From Pohlia nutans (lineage: Eukaryota; Streptophyta; Bryopsida; Bryales; Mniaceae): a stretch of 64,000 nt of DNA. The notes beneath the pieces were generated by a model. The model worked only from the letters and a program-made list of their open reading frames with translations. It was not told the DNA's origin and searched no databases. A program made the translations under genes and the position numbers. Positions 53,770 to 64,000 of this stretch are shown here, piece after piece. How positions within the stretch are numbered: position 1 is the first letter of the stretch; every line of letters begins with the position of its first letter. The DNA is taken from positions 35,138,372-35,202,371 of the forward strand of contig CM040089.1 of NCBI GenBank assembly GCA_022496805.1, given 5' to 3'.

Positions 53770-53920
53770 TAGAATATTGAATATGCCACGTCATTCTTTA
53801 CCATAAGAATGATGGCGGAGAGTTGGAAGTCCACAGTAACCCCGCCTCAAGAATCACATCTTTTGAATTTGTTATCTTTCATGCTGTGTGAGCGCCTTGG
53901 AAGGGCTAAAGAACCTTATG
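53770..53920 (+). repeat. Dispersed repeat, second copy
   Basis: Matches 37561-37715 on the same strand (GAATGATGGCGGAGAGTTGG, CGCCTCAAGAATCACAT, CTAAAGAACCTTATG), about 80% by eye. It lies downstream of the SDR gene. Confidence 0.7.
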
Positions 53921-54465
53921 TCAGTCTTGCAATAAAATTTCATTTTTGAATGAAATAGCTAACTGTATCCTCTTCTACATTCAGTTCTTTTTGGACGGAA
54001 TCTTCTTTAATTTGCTTCCCAGAATGGAAATAAATAAAAGATAAAATAGAAACTAATTGTATCTTCTTAAAGTGCTTATGACCTCTGACCCACTTAAGCT
54101 TAGAATTATCTAACAATTTCCACTGCAGCTTACCTGGAGAATTTAGTGTTTAGACTCTGCCAGAAGGCAGCCTTTCTGCTTACTGTAGTTACTTACAGGC
54201 GACTTTCATTGACCATGGAATAACTTAATTTATTTCTTAGCTGCAATCAAATGCCTGTGTGATGCAATTATACACACTTATGTTGGCATCTTTGGTTCTG
54301 CTTTCGCTAATAACCACAATTCTCATCAGAATCTGTGTCCTTTTTTGAAACCAGCAGCAATTTATTTTGAAACAAATGGACATTTTATTGCACTGCAAAA
54401 CAAAACATACATCGAACCAAGGGACAGGCCCCAGCGGAGGATCCAGCAGCAATTTGAGGGTTCTC

Positions 54466-54847
54466 AGGGCCGCATTACATGACGGGCCAAAGCCAATTCA
54501 AAGGAAACCCTTTGCAATGATATTATGTTTCATTTGTTTCCAAAAAAATAAAAATTCAGAGGAAATAGTGGCTCAAGGCAAGAAGGGAGGGAGCTCTCAC
54601 ATGGCCCCAAGGGCAGTGAATTGGGATTCCGTTTTTGTCAACCCAATTCTCTTCCTTGGGGCCGTGCCATATTTTGTCTTTAGTGCATTAGAATGTAATT
54701 TTAATCCATTAAAATATGAATTTCAGGGAATGGCCTTGACTCTACCATGCAAAGGCCTAGAGGTTGATTTCGTGCATTGGACCAATCACATACAAGGATT
54801 CGTGCTCCAAATTGGCCTTGGCCGGTCATGTAAAGCGGCCCTGACTA
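54466..54847. mobile_element. TIR element with CAGGGCCGC ends
   Basis: Left CAGGGCCGCATTACATGAC and right GTCATGTAAAGCGGCCCTG are inverted, continuing into GGGCCAAAGCCAATT / AATTGGCCTTGGCC. About 380 bp. A 168-codon open frame crosses it but is explained by the element. Confidence 0.65.
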
Positions 54848-55179
54848 TGGGCATCTCTATCCCAGTAGGTTGATTGAATAATAAGGAAGCTTTGGTGTTC
54901 ATAAGAGCATCCCCAATTTCCCATTGCGGAGCAAAGGTTATTTTACATTAGGAGTCAAACCGTGTTGATGTGTAAAAGGGTTGAAATCCTCGCTTCTCAT
55001 TAGTTGAAAGTCCGTAATTGGGCCCCTACCCCTTTACACTAGGAGTCCAGCCCAATGCAACCAAAAGAATTTTTACATTAAAACCAACAAGCTTTTACAT
55101 GGGCCTAACTCCATTCATTGGGTCCACCAAATATAGAGGCCCAAACTTTGGGTTGGGGCCCGAGTGCACATATCATTAA

Positions 55180-55748
55180 CCCCTAAATGCCTAGAGCCCT
55201 CTCCAAATTCGGCAGTTTTGCAAAGATGCATTATAAAATGCAACCTAGAGGGATATTTTGAACTTGATATATGAATAAAAGTTGTACATTATGAATTTTA
55301 GATTCTATCCATACAGTTAGATCTATGATCGCTATTACCAATAATTTTGTATAAAATTTGAAATGTGAAATTCAAAATTATTTTGTAATTCAATTTCGAA
55401 TAAGATATTGACAATCTACGGATGAAATTCATTGTGATTGGTTGAAATGTAATACTCTAAGTGTAGTGATTTTTGGAGATTTTTTGGTTGCTTAATTTTA
55501 TGAGTTGACTTTTTTCAGAGCACTTTTACATTGAAATCTTCAAATTTTTGGGTGAATCACTACAACATGAAATGAGGCATAAAATTTTCACAAATCATCC
55601 ACTTTCTAATCGGATCACATATGCATGAAGCTAACTTCCCATAGAATCTACAGTAAAATTTCCACACTACAAAAAGTGCATGACGGATGATAAATTGTGG
55701 ATGAAATCTGTACATCGTCCAAAAAATGGACGCTCAGGCAGTTAGGGG
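55180..55748. mobile_element. TTAA-flanked element (569 bp)
   Basis: TTAA at 55176-55179 and 55749-55752. Ends CCCCTAAATGCCTAGAGC and the reverse complement of CCCCTAACTGCCTGAGC. Its left 80 bp also occur at 9165-9252. Confidence 0.8.
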
Positions 55749-56081
55749 TTAAAGACTCTATTTATTGAGTGCTAGAGGCTAGGCTTAAGGCTAATATGTG
55801 TTGATTCTTTTTGTTGAATTGGGCCCAAGAATAACATGCCCGACTCCTAAATATAAAGCGGCCCTAAGAGCGTTTGATGCGGTCCCCTTGCACCGGTGCT
55901 ATTCAAGAAGGCGCGACGCGTTGTATTTTATATGAGTTTGTATGCAGCGAATAGAGCTGTATGTTGGCCTTGCATCTTGCCCCCCTCTCACTCCATTTGT
56001 GCCACATGGCCCCTTCCCACAAGTCTCCTTCAAAGTCTTCTTCTTTGCCCTTATGTATATGCAATGAGTTGTAAAGTTTAA

Positions 56082-56632
56082 CCCCTCTAGGCCCAAGAGG
56101 CCTAAAAGTGGCTCTTCTTTTATTAAGCTTAGTTTTCATCTTGAAAACAATCTTTTCTTTCATTTGAGTTGGACAAACAAAGGAAAAATAATCAAGTCTA
56201 ATTTTTATTTCACTTTACGATTCATCAGAATTCCAATTATTGAATAATTTATAGCAATTATGAATTTAATGGGTTAAGAGCTAATTTGTTCATCAACATA
56301 GTTTTCCTATTGAATTTTTCAAATTAAAGAGTTTATGTGACTTTTAAATATAGTAAAGTGTTTTTAAATGTGATTTACACTTGAGGCTAAATTTTTTTTT
56401 CAAGTTTGAATACTTATTGTAATTAATATGATTTTTTTGAAGACATATGGCTTAAACAAATCATAATAATTTCAATTCTAAAGAGAAAATTATGAAAAAT
56501 TCAAGATTTATAGTAAACATATAGGTTCATCTTTGAAAAATATTTTCAAAATATTTTTCTCAAATTTAAAACAAGAAATTGAGTTCCATGTCAAAATTTG
56601 ACTACATTGAGAAGGGGATGGGCCTTAAGGGG
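56082..56632. mobile_element. TTAA-flanked element (about 550 bp)
   Basis: TTAA at 56078-56081 and 56633-56636. Ends CCCCTCTAGGCCC and the reverse complement of CCCCTTAAGGCCC. The interior is AT-rich and non-coding. Confidence 0.8.
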
Positions 56633-56905
56633 TTAAAAGGAAGTTCTAAATCTAAAAGGCTTGGCCATTTTGTAGCCGCCCCCATTGGACCATTTTTCTC
56701 ATGCAATGACTGTTGGATTGCAATGATCGCCCCCCTCAACTCCACAGTGTTGGCAACCATTCTTACATAGGAGCCGCAAGAGATGCTCTAACAGATTTAA
56801 TATGGGGGAAATTTTGTTTTTGAGAAGCATCTACTAAGAAATAATATCTCCCTCCAAAAAAGTAACCCGCGGGGCTTAGTATGTTCTTTAAGGGTTAACA
56901 TTATT

Positions 56906-57290
56906 CACTACACTAAAATTGTGATTTAGTGTTTGGGACACTATTTCTCAACAAGGACACTATCTGACATTTTGGAGATATAATGTCCATGTAAAAAAGA
57001 AATTGATGTAAAATTTAAATGATAAAAACTTCAAGTAAACCTTTTGGAAGTAGTACTCAAATGACGACAGGAATGACGAATGGAAACTTTATAACAAACA
57101 TATTTTTTTAATTTTAAAATAGACATATTCACTTTCGAAACAAAGACAAAGGGAAGGAACGTCCACTGAAAATGACAAGTGACAAACTCCTATGTACTGT
57201 AGGCACACTATTTTTCCTCACCTTTGATCGAAGTATGGTAAAAGACATCAATTCTCGTTGGACACTAAATCACAATTTTAATGTAATATG
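56906..57290. mobile_element. CACTA-like MITE
   Basis: Left CACTACACTAAAATTGTGAT-TTAGTGT is inverted at about 57261-57287 (ACACTAAATCACAATTTTAA-TGTAAT). About 380 bp, non-coding. CACTAC start as in the other CACTA-type elements here. Confidence 0.65.
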
Positions 57291-57360
57291 CCAAGAAAAA
57301 AACAAATAAAAATAAAATATGTCATTCTTAATAAAGGAGGAATTTTAGCCATATATTCAA

Positions 57361-57478
57361 AAGCAACACATAAGAAGCAGTTTTACCCTATATATGGTAG
57401 TTTGAAACAACACATTCCAAAGCAACACATAAGAAGCAGTTTTACCCTATATATGGTAGTTTGAAACAACACATTAAA
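57361..57478 (+). repeat. 59-bp perfect tandem duplication
   Basis: Two units (57361-57419 and 57420-57478) sharing AAGCAACACATAAGAAGCAG through TTTGAAACAACACATT, essentially identical, so recent. Confidence 0.9.
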
Positions 57479-57556
57479 GACTTTTAGTTCAAATTAACTA
57501 AGGGTCAACATTTATATGAATATTGATTTAATGGTATGCATGTAATACTTATAACA

Positions 57557-57840
57557 TCAATAAACTTAGGAAGGGTCATTTTGATATCAAAATGACATAG
57601 GTCACAGTGATGTAGGGATTAGTGCCATTTTGATGTCAACATGATGCAAACTTAACATGCCCCAAGTCAAAATGATGTAAACTTAACATGAAAATGATAC
57701 ATGTTAACCTTACATTAGCATGACCTATATCACATGGATGTGAAGCTTACATCAAATTGACATCAAATTGACACTAATCCCTACATCACTGTGGCATATG
57801 TCATTTTGACATCAAGATGACCTTTATTAAGTTTAGTGAT
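57557..57840. mobile_element. Inverted-repeat element with ~100-bp arms
   Basis: Left arm ATCAATAAACTTAGG...CACAGTGATGTAGGGATTAG is inverted on the right (CTAATCCCTACATCACTGTG...TTAAGTTTAGTGAT). Central part rich in ACATCAAAATGAC-like words. No coding; family unknown. Confidence 0.7.
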
Positions 57841-58004
57841 GAAGAAGATGGCCAAAAGAACTTTATCCTAACATCAATTGATGTCCAAAAGCTTTTGTTG
57901 CTGATGTTCAACGTTGGTCTGGTATCACAAGGGTCTCAAAAAAACCCACGTTTTGAGTACATTTGTTCATCTCAAGGACCTCAAACGGATAAACAGTGAC
58001 GGAC

Positions 58005-59363
58005 AAAACTGAGTATTGATTTGAAACTTTTCCATTCAAACAACCATACCATGAGCATCAATGGGCAAAGTCCAAAAGTGAATATACAAAAGTTGTAGTG
58101 TGCGACATATAACACATTACTACAGAAGTTTGAAGAAAAACTCAATTGTGATTTGAAAGAAAATGGATTTCAAAGTTAGCCATGTCTAAAACTCGGTTTT
58201 GTGCGATATAATTCGGAACTACTTTAAATTTTGTCAATTTTTTCTTAGAGCTTCAAAAAAACTTTCTGTGCCTTGGCATGTTGGTATACATCATTTAAGA
58301 TTGTTGTACACAAAAATTGAAGGAAGTTGATATTTATAGAATTTAAAATATTCACAATTTGACAAACATGCAAATGATGTTGGTTCTCACGATATTTGAA
58401 TTATTTTTTGGAATTGAGAGCATGGGACTGCATTGGCCATTGTATAGAGAGCATAGGTTGCAACATGAACCATTGTTACATCTTAATGCCCTTGCATTTG
58501 AAATAGTTGTTGAATAGGCCAATGCATTCAATTTATATATTAGAGTTGTATGATGCAGTTTTTTGGTATAACTTTTTTGTACAAAGTCTAGAGTTCATGA
58601 CGCACATACTCAATCCTACAAATAAATAAAAAAACATATCATTTTCAATATCGTCAAAAAGTTCAAAACTGCCAGAAATTACACTGACTTTCATAAAATT
58701 GACAATTTTTTGATGATACTGAACACGAAAAAAACAAGTTGTTCAATTGGTTGATTGAGTATGTGCGTCATGAACTCTAGACTTTGTACAAAAAAGTTAT
58801 ATCAAAAAACTGCATCATACAACTCTAATATATAAATTGAATGCATTGGCCTATTCAACAACTATTTCAAATGCAAGGGCATTAAGATGTAACAATGGTT
58901 CATGTTGCAACTTATGCTCTCTATACAATGGCCAATGCAGTCCCATGCTCTCAATTCCAAAAAATAATTCAAATATCGTGAGAACCAACATCATTTGCAT
59001 GTTTGTCAAATTGTGAATATTTTAAATTCTATAAATATCAACTTCCTTCAATTTTTGTGTACAACAATCTTAAATGATGTATACCAACATGCCAAGGCAC
59101 AAAAAGTTTTTTTGAAGCTCTAAGAAAAAATTGACAAAATTTAAAGTAGTTCCGAATTATATCGCACAAAACCGAGTTTTAGACATGGCTAACTTTGAAA
59201 TCCATTTTCTTTCAAATCACAATTGAGTTTTCCTTCAAACTTCTGTAGTAATGTGTTATATGTCGCACACTACAACTTTTGTATATTCACTTTTGAACTT
59301 TGCCCATTGATGCTCATGGTATGGTTGTTTGAATGGAAAAGTTTCAAATCAATACTCAGTTTT
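58005..59363. repeat. Near-perfect 1.36-kb inverted repeat (611-bp arms)
   Basis: Left arm 58005-58615 and right arm 58753-59363 are reverse complements with about four or five differences noticed by eye, separated by a 137-bp spacer. The outer end of the right arm coincides with the insertion point of copia copy 2, so the arm may continue beyond that element, outside the window. No coding was recognised. A transcript would form a very long double-stranded RNA. Confidence 0.93.
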
Positions 59364-59621
59364 TATTGAAGGTAGAGAAGATTGCACAAGGCACACACAC
59401 AAACACAAGGAATGCGTAGAAAGAGATGATCTTTACTCAAAGGCCTTCCACCTTAAGTAGTGTACACTAGGAAGTCACCATGGACAAACCATATGGGATA
59501 ACTCATCACAAGGACACTCTAGAGATCAGCCCATGCCTAACCCCTCCTCCCACACACCATTATTTAGCACCCGTACGTCTTTGGCTTCTAGCAATACTAC
59601 GTTGCATCAATTACCTCAATA
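59364..59621 (-). repeat. 3' LTR of copia copy 2
   Basis: 258-bp LTR, same as copy 1 apart from rare substitutions (for example AGAGATGATC versus AGAGATAATC). Confidence 0.93.
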
Positions 59622-62600
59622 CTCCCACTTTGCGTAGAGCCAAAGCCTCTAAGTCCAAATGCTATTACTAATCGTTGGTGTCGGTCTCTACAAAGACCCT
59701 TTGTGAGCACATCCGCCACCATGTGCTCCGTTGGGCAATACTCCAAATGTATAACTCCCAATTCCAACTTCTCCCGAATGAAGTGGTATTGCACATCAAT
59801 GTGCTTCGTGCGTGAATGATGTGTAGGGTTCTTTGCAAGTGAAATGCACCCTTGGTTGTCACACATAATCGTTGTAGCCTCACCTTGTGTGCAACCCACA
59901 TCCACCATTAGTTGCCTCAACCAAATGGCCTCCTTCGTGGCATGGCTCGTAGCCATGTACTCGGCCTCCACCGTTGATGTCGCCGTGGTTTGTTGCCGCT
60001 TGCTATTCCACGACACCGCTCCCGATCCGACCTTGAACATGTAGCCCGTTGTCGATCTTCGATCGCTCGTGTCTCCCGCGTAGTCCGCGTCACAATAGCC
60101 GCTCAACACAATGTCTTTGCCTCCAAGACACAACTTCACATCGCTTGTGCCCCTCAAATAACGCATGATCCTCTTGACCGTCATCCAATGCATCGAGCCC
60201 GGTCTCGCCATGTGTTGACTCACCACGCTAATTGGATACGCAAGGTCGGGCCGTGTCGCAATCATCGCATACATCAACGACCCCACCGCTTGCTTGTATG
60301 GCACCTCCGCCATCGATTTAGCCTCCATCGCATACTCCTCCTCCGAAAGCTTGACGAGCTTGGAGTTTGCATCCAATGGTGTTGCCACGGGCTTACAATC
60401 CTCCATCCCGAATCTCTTGAGCACGTCCATCACATACTTGCCTTGACTCATGGTGATAGTGCGTGTAGCCCTGTCTCGCACAAACTCAACACCAAGACAA
60501 AAGTGCAATTCTCCAAGATCACTCATCTCGTACTCTCTCTCAAGCATGCCTTTTAATGCATTCATTAAACTCATGAGGCTTGCAAGAATGATCAAATCAT
60601 CAACATATATGATCACAATCACCACATGTTGCCCCTCTTGCATGAAGTAGAGACTATGATCCGCAATGCTCCTAGTAAACCCGTGTGCAACCAAGAACGT
60701 GTCAATCTTTTGGTACCACGCTCTTGGAGATTGTTTCAACCCATACAATGATTTTTGCAACTTACAAACAAGGTGCTCATTACCTTGTTGCACAAACCCC
60801 TCAGGTTGCACCATGTAGATATCCTCCTCCAAATCGCCATTCAAAAATGCGGTCTTCACATCCATTTGATGCATCTCCAAGTCCAAGGCCGCTCCAATGG
60901 CAAGAATGCATCGAATGGTGGTGAACTTGGCCACGGGAACAAATGTCTCGTGAAAGTCCACCCCATGCACTTGCGCGAACCCCTTGGCTACTAATCTTGC
61001 CTTGTGACGCACAACAATACCCGAAACATCCCTCTTTGTCCGAAACACCCATTTGCAACCAATGGGGTTGCGATCCTTTGGAATGGGAGTTAATTGCCAC
61101 GTACCGTTAGCAATTAGAGAGTCGTACTCCTCTTGCATGGCGCGCTCCCACTTGACCGCATCCTCACCTTGCATGGCTTCTCGAATGGTCAATGGACCAT
61201 CCGATAATGCCACATTCGCATGCTCGTCCTCCACTTGAGGGAAGATGTGGTTCTTCCACCATTCTCCAGGTGGCTTGCGCGATCTCTCGGGGTACCGCCG
61301 CTCGCTTGAAGAAACTTGCTCCTCTTGCGTGCCCTTTGCGCCATTCTTGGCCTTTGAGCTCGATGGCGCTTCAACAACCTCCGTGTCGCCAGCTTCGTCA
61401 TCACCGTCATCATCACCTACATCAACAACACTAGGAGACTTGGAGGGTGTGTCCACCAAAACGTCTCCACTACTCCCACTTGGACCAACCTCCAAAGGAG
61501 CCTCCATCGTAGACTCCTCACAAAATGTCACATCACGTGACCGAATGATCTTCCTCGTGTCCACCGACATGAGTCTATACGCCTTGGTACCTTCACAATA
61601 CCCAAGAAACACACATTTCAAGGCCTTAGCCTCGAGTTTCGTCCTCCGTTCGTCGGGAACCTTCGCATATGCAATGCATCCGAAGATGCGCATGTGTGCA
61701 ACACATGGTTGCCTCCCACTCCACGCTTGCTCCGGCGTCATGCCTTCAACCGCGCTTGTTGGACACCGATTGCGTGTGTATACCGCATTCACCACCGCTT
61801 CCGCCCAAAGGTCCAACTTCAAGTTTTGAGCGTGCAACATGCTCCTCGCCATCTCTACAATGGTGCGATTTGCGCGCTCCGCAACTCCATTTTGTTGAGG
61901 CGTGTACGGGGCTGAAGTTTGGCGTGCGATGCCTTCATTCTTCAAAAGCTCGTCAAATTTCTTGGACATCTACTCGCCGCCATTGTCCGACCGAAACACC
62001 TTGATCTTGAACTCGGATTGGTTCTCCACCAATGTCTTGAACTCCTTGAACTTCCCAAAGCACTCACTCTTGGCTTTGATAGGGTAGAGCCATATCTTCC
62101 TTGAAAAATCATCGATGAAGATCACAAAGTACTTGCAACCTCCATCGATGTGGTCTTCATGGGGCCACACACATCCGAATGCACGATCTCCAAAACTTTT
62201 GTGGCCCGTGTCGCCCCTTCACCCGCAAATGGCAACCGTTGTTGCTTGCCTTCAATGCAACTTTCACACGTGAATGTAGAAGCATCCACTTTCAATTGAT
62301 GAAGATCCATACCGCTTACCATGCCGCGTAGTGTCTTCACACTCTTGATGTTCAAATGGCCAAGTCGACGATGCCACAACGCCAACTTGTCGTCCTTCAA
62401 GTTTGAATGCGCCAACGCCGCCGATTCCTTCGAATGCATCTTAGAGAACTTGATGTGGTACAAGCCCTCGTGTTCTTCAATGATGGCCACCTCATCTCGA
62501 CTCGGTGACAACACATAACACCCCTTATCACTAAACTCTACTCTCAAGTGCTTTGCCACTAGTTGCCTCACCGATAGTAAATTTGCCGTTAGTTTGGGAA

Positions 62601-63741
62601 CGTGGAGGACATCTTTGATAGTGATTGTCTTCACACGACCCCTCACCTCGGTGTCTACAACAATTTGGCCCTTGCCAACGGCCTCAAGCACCGTATCATC
62701 TCCCAAAATCACTCTCTTTGGGTTAATCACACGATACGAATGGAAACATGTTTTATTAGGTGACATGTGGCTTGTAGCCCCCGAATCAACAATCCAATCA
62801 CTCGTACTACCATTGCACGATACATTGCTTGCCATGTTTGCATACTCATCACCAACCTCAATCCAATCACTCATGCTTGCATCACCCTCGATACCATCAC
62901 TCATGCTTGCATCATCCTCGATGCCATCGCTCATGCTTGCCTCATATCTAGCCGTAAATGCGTACTCATCATCGTCACGAGTTTTAGTGTTGTTTGCACT
63001 CTTCCCTTTCTCATCCCTCTTGCGTTTGAAGCAAAATTTGGCAATGTGGCCCTTCTTACCACAATAGAAGCACACCTTGTCGCTTGAGCTCCCACCGCCT
63101 CCATTCTTGGATTGCTTCGCCACGAGTTCCGCTCCATCTTCTCGAGACTCGTTCTCCTTTCGCCGCGAAAGCTCGTGCAACAACCGTGAGGTCACATAGT
63201 CCAATGTGAGCTCCGTAATGGGTCTTGACTCCATCGCCACGATGAGGTACTCGTATGATGATGGAAGGCTCTCCAAAAGTGTCATCACGATGTCACCATC
63301 CGTAACCGACACGTCGCAACCGTTGAGTTGATCCGCGAGAGCTTTGACCTTGTTGATGTGCGCCAACATGTCATCTTCTTCGCCCATCTTGATGGTGAAG
63401 AACTTGCGCCTCAAAAACAAAATGTCGGCTAATGTTTTCGCTTCGTGAATGTTGCAAAGTTTGGACCATGCTTCCGCGGGTGTCTTGCACGAACGAATGT
63501 GCGCAAGTTGCGAATCCGCGAGGTTGAGTGCCAAAATGGCAAATGCCTTCTTCTTCCTCCTCGTGTACGCTTGCATGATCCTAGGATCCGTAGAAGAGAA
63601 AGGAGGTTCCTCACTACCCTCGACAATCTCCCACAACTCCTTCTCGGCCATCACCATCTCCATTTTGAACTTTCACAAGTGGAAATTCACCCCATCGAAC
63701 TTGTCCACGACCTTGGGACCCTCACCCTCAAAAGATGCCAT
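59597..63741 (-). pseudogene. Copia polyprotein, broken copy
   Basis: Original start at 63741. Three lesions are visible against copy 1: Trp to TGA in the Gag N-terminus (63673-63675), a 1-bp deletion near 62141 in the integrase region (CCTCTCATCG to CCTCCATCG) and Tyr to TAG (61970-61972) just after the integrase SDNGGE motif. The parts 59597-61969 and 62122-63663 remain open. It is therefore not autonomous, though it might be mobilised by copy 1. Confidence 0.93.
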
Positions 63742-64000
63742 GATCCTCACTTACGTATGCCTCCCCACACAAATGAAGCCTCAAACTCAAACACACAACT
63801 TTGTTTTTGTGATTTTTTGCTTTGATATTGCACCTTTGTGCACTCAATGGGTTTAAAACAACCCCAAACACTAGATCAGCACTTTTGTGCTCCACATACG
63901 CCTCCCAACACTCAAATGTGAGAACCCTCACCCAAAAATGCAAAGAGGCTCACCAAAACCCCTCAAATCACTCAATGGAGCTCAAAACAACTCCAAATGC

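Larger units (their letters stand above)
54905..56788. mobile_element. PIF/Harbinger-like non-autonomous element with nested insertions
   Basis: TAA at 54902-54904 and 56789-56791 flanks GAGCATCCCC...GAGATGCTC inverted ends (about 10 bp). No transposase. Two complete TTAA-flanked elements lie inside (55180-55748 and 56082-56632). Without them about 750 bp remain. Confidence 0.55.
59364..64000 (-). mobile_element. Ty1/copia element copy 2 (partial, right end beyond window)
   Basis: Begins with the same LTR (59364-59621) preceded by GTTTT (59359-59363), the expected half of a target duplication, and continues through the polyprotein and leader to the window edge. Almost identical to copy 1. 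The other LTR is outside. Confidence 0.95.

Noticed and set aside
54367..54873. 168-codon plus-strand open frame
   Set aside because: It spans a TIR element (54466-54847) whose inverted ends explain the open frame. No motif, splice logic or start context supports a gene.
58005..59363. Reading the giant inverted repeat as a pair of genes
   Set aside because: No credible coding frame in either arm.

Overview
The window looks like nuclear DNA of a plant, probably an early-diverging streptophyte such as a bryophyte. It carries a land-plant-type cytosolic glutamine synthetase with spliceosomal introns, a plant HLH-ACT regulator, Ty1/copia elements primed by initiator tRNA-Met, CACTA and PIF/Harbinger-like elements, long (TA)n tracts and telobox motifs. 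Gene density is low. Three genes can be assembled exon by exon, and most of the remaining structure is transposon-derived. The species cannot be fixed from sequence alone.

Layout. 0-9 kb: inverted-repeat elements, including fold-back element A (1190-2605), a decayed CACTA TNP2 transposase, and several MITEs, some in target TTAA. 9.2-12.6 kb: a decayed LINE-like ORF with an RNase H domain and a PD-(D/E)xK-like tail. 13.9-16.2 kb: glutamine synthetase (3 coding exons). 17.6-19.2 kb: an apparently intact Tc1 (DD34E) transposon. 19.5-30.9 kb: many small TIR elements, two of them TTAA insertions next to or inside an exon of a disrupted gene (23.0-24.4 kb), plus a 38-bp minisatellite. 31.07-36.53 kb: an intact copia element that landed inside one of two tandem PIF-like MITEs (up to 37.5 kb). 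37.5-42.2 kb: nested MITEs in AT-rich DNA. 42.3-44.9 kb: a fourfold repeat with E-boxes, then a 4-exon HLH-ACT gene. 47.5-48.8 kb: fold-back element B. 49.3-49.8 kb: a four-part palindrome. 50.5-53.2 kb: a 5-exon short-chain dehydrogenase/reductase gene with a (TA)n tract directly upstream. 54.4-57.8 kb: nested TIR elements. 58.0-59.36 kb: a near-perfect 1.36-kb inverted repeat. 59.36-64.0 kb: a second, broken copia copy that runs out of the window.

The genes do not form a pathway. The coherent story is transposition. Target-site duplications (TTAA, TAA, TA, CACA, ACAA/TTCA, AGCAT) can be read directly, and several insertions can be placed in order because one element interrupts another. The most unusual items are the fold-back family with giant TIRs and apparent 4-bp duplications, the set of TTAA-specific families with no transposase in view, the giant hairpin at 58-59.4 kb, the intact plant-resident Tc1, and the E-box repeat upstream of an HLH gene.
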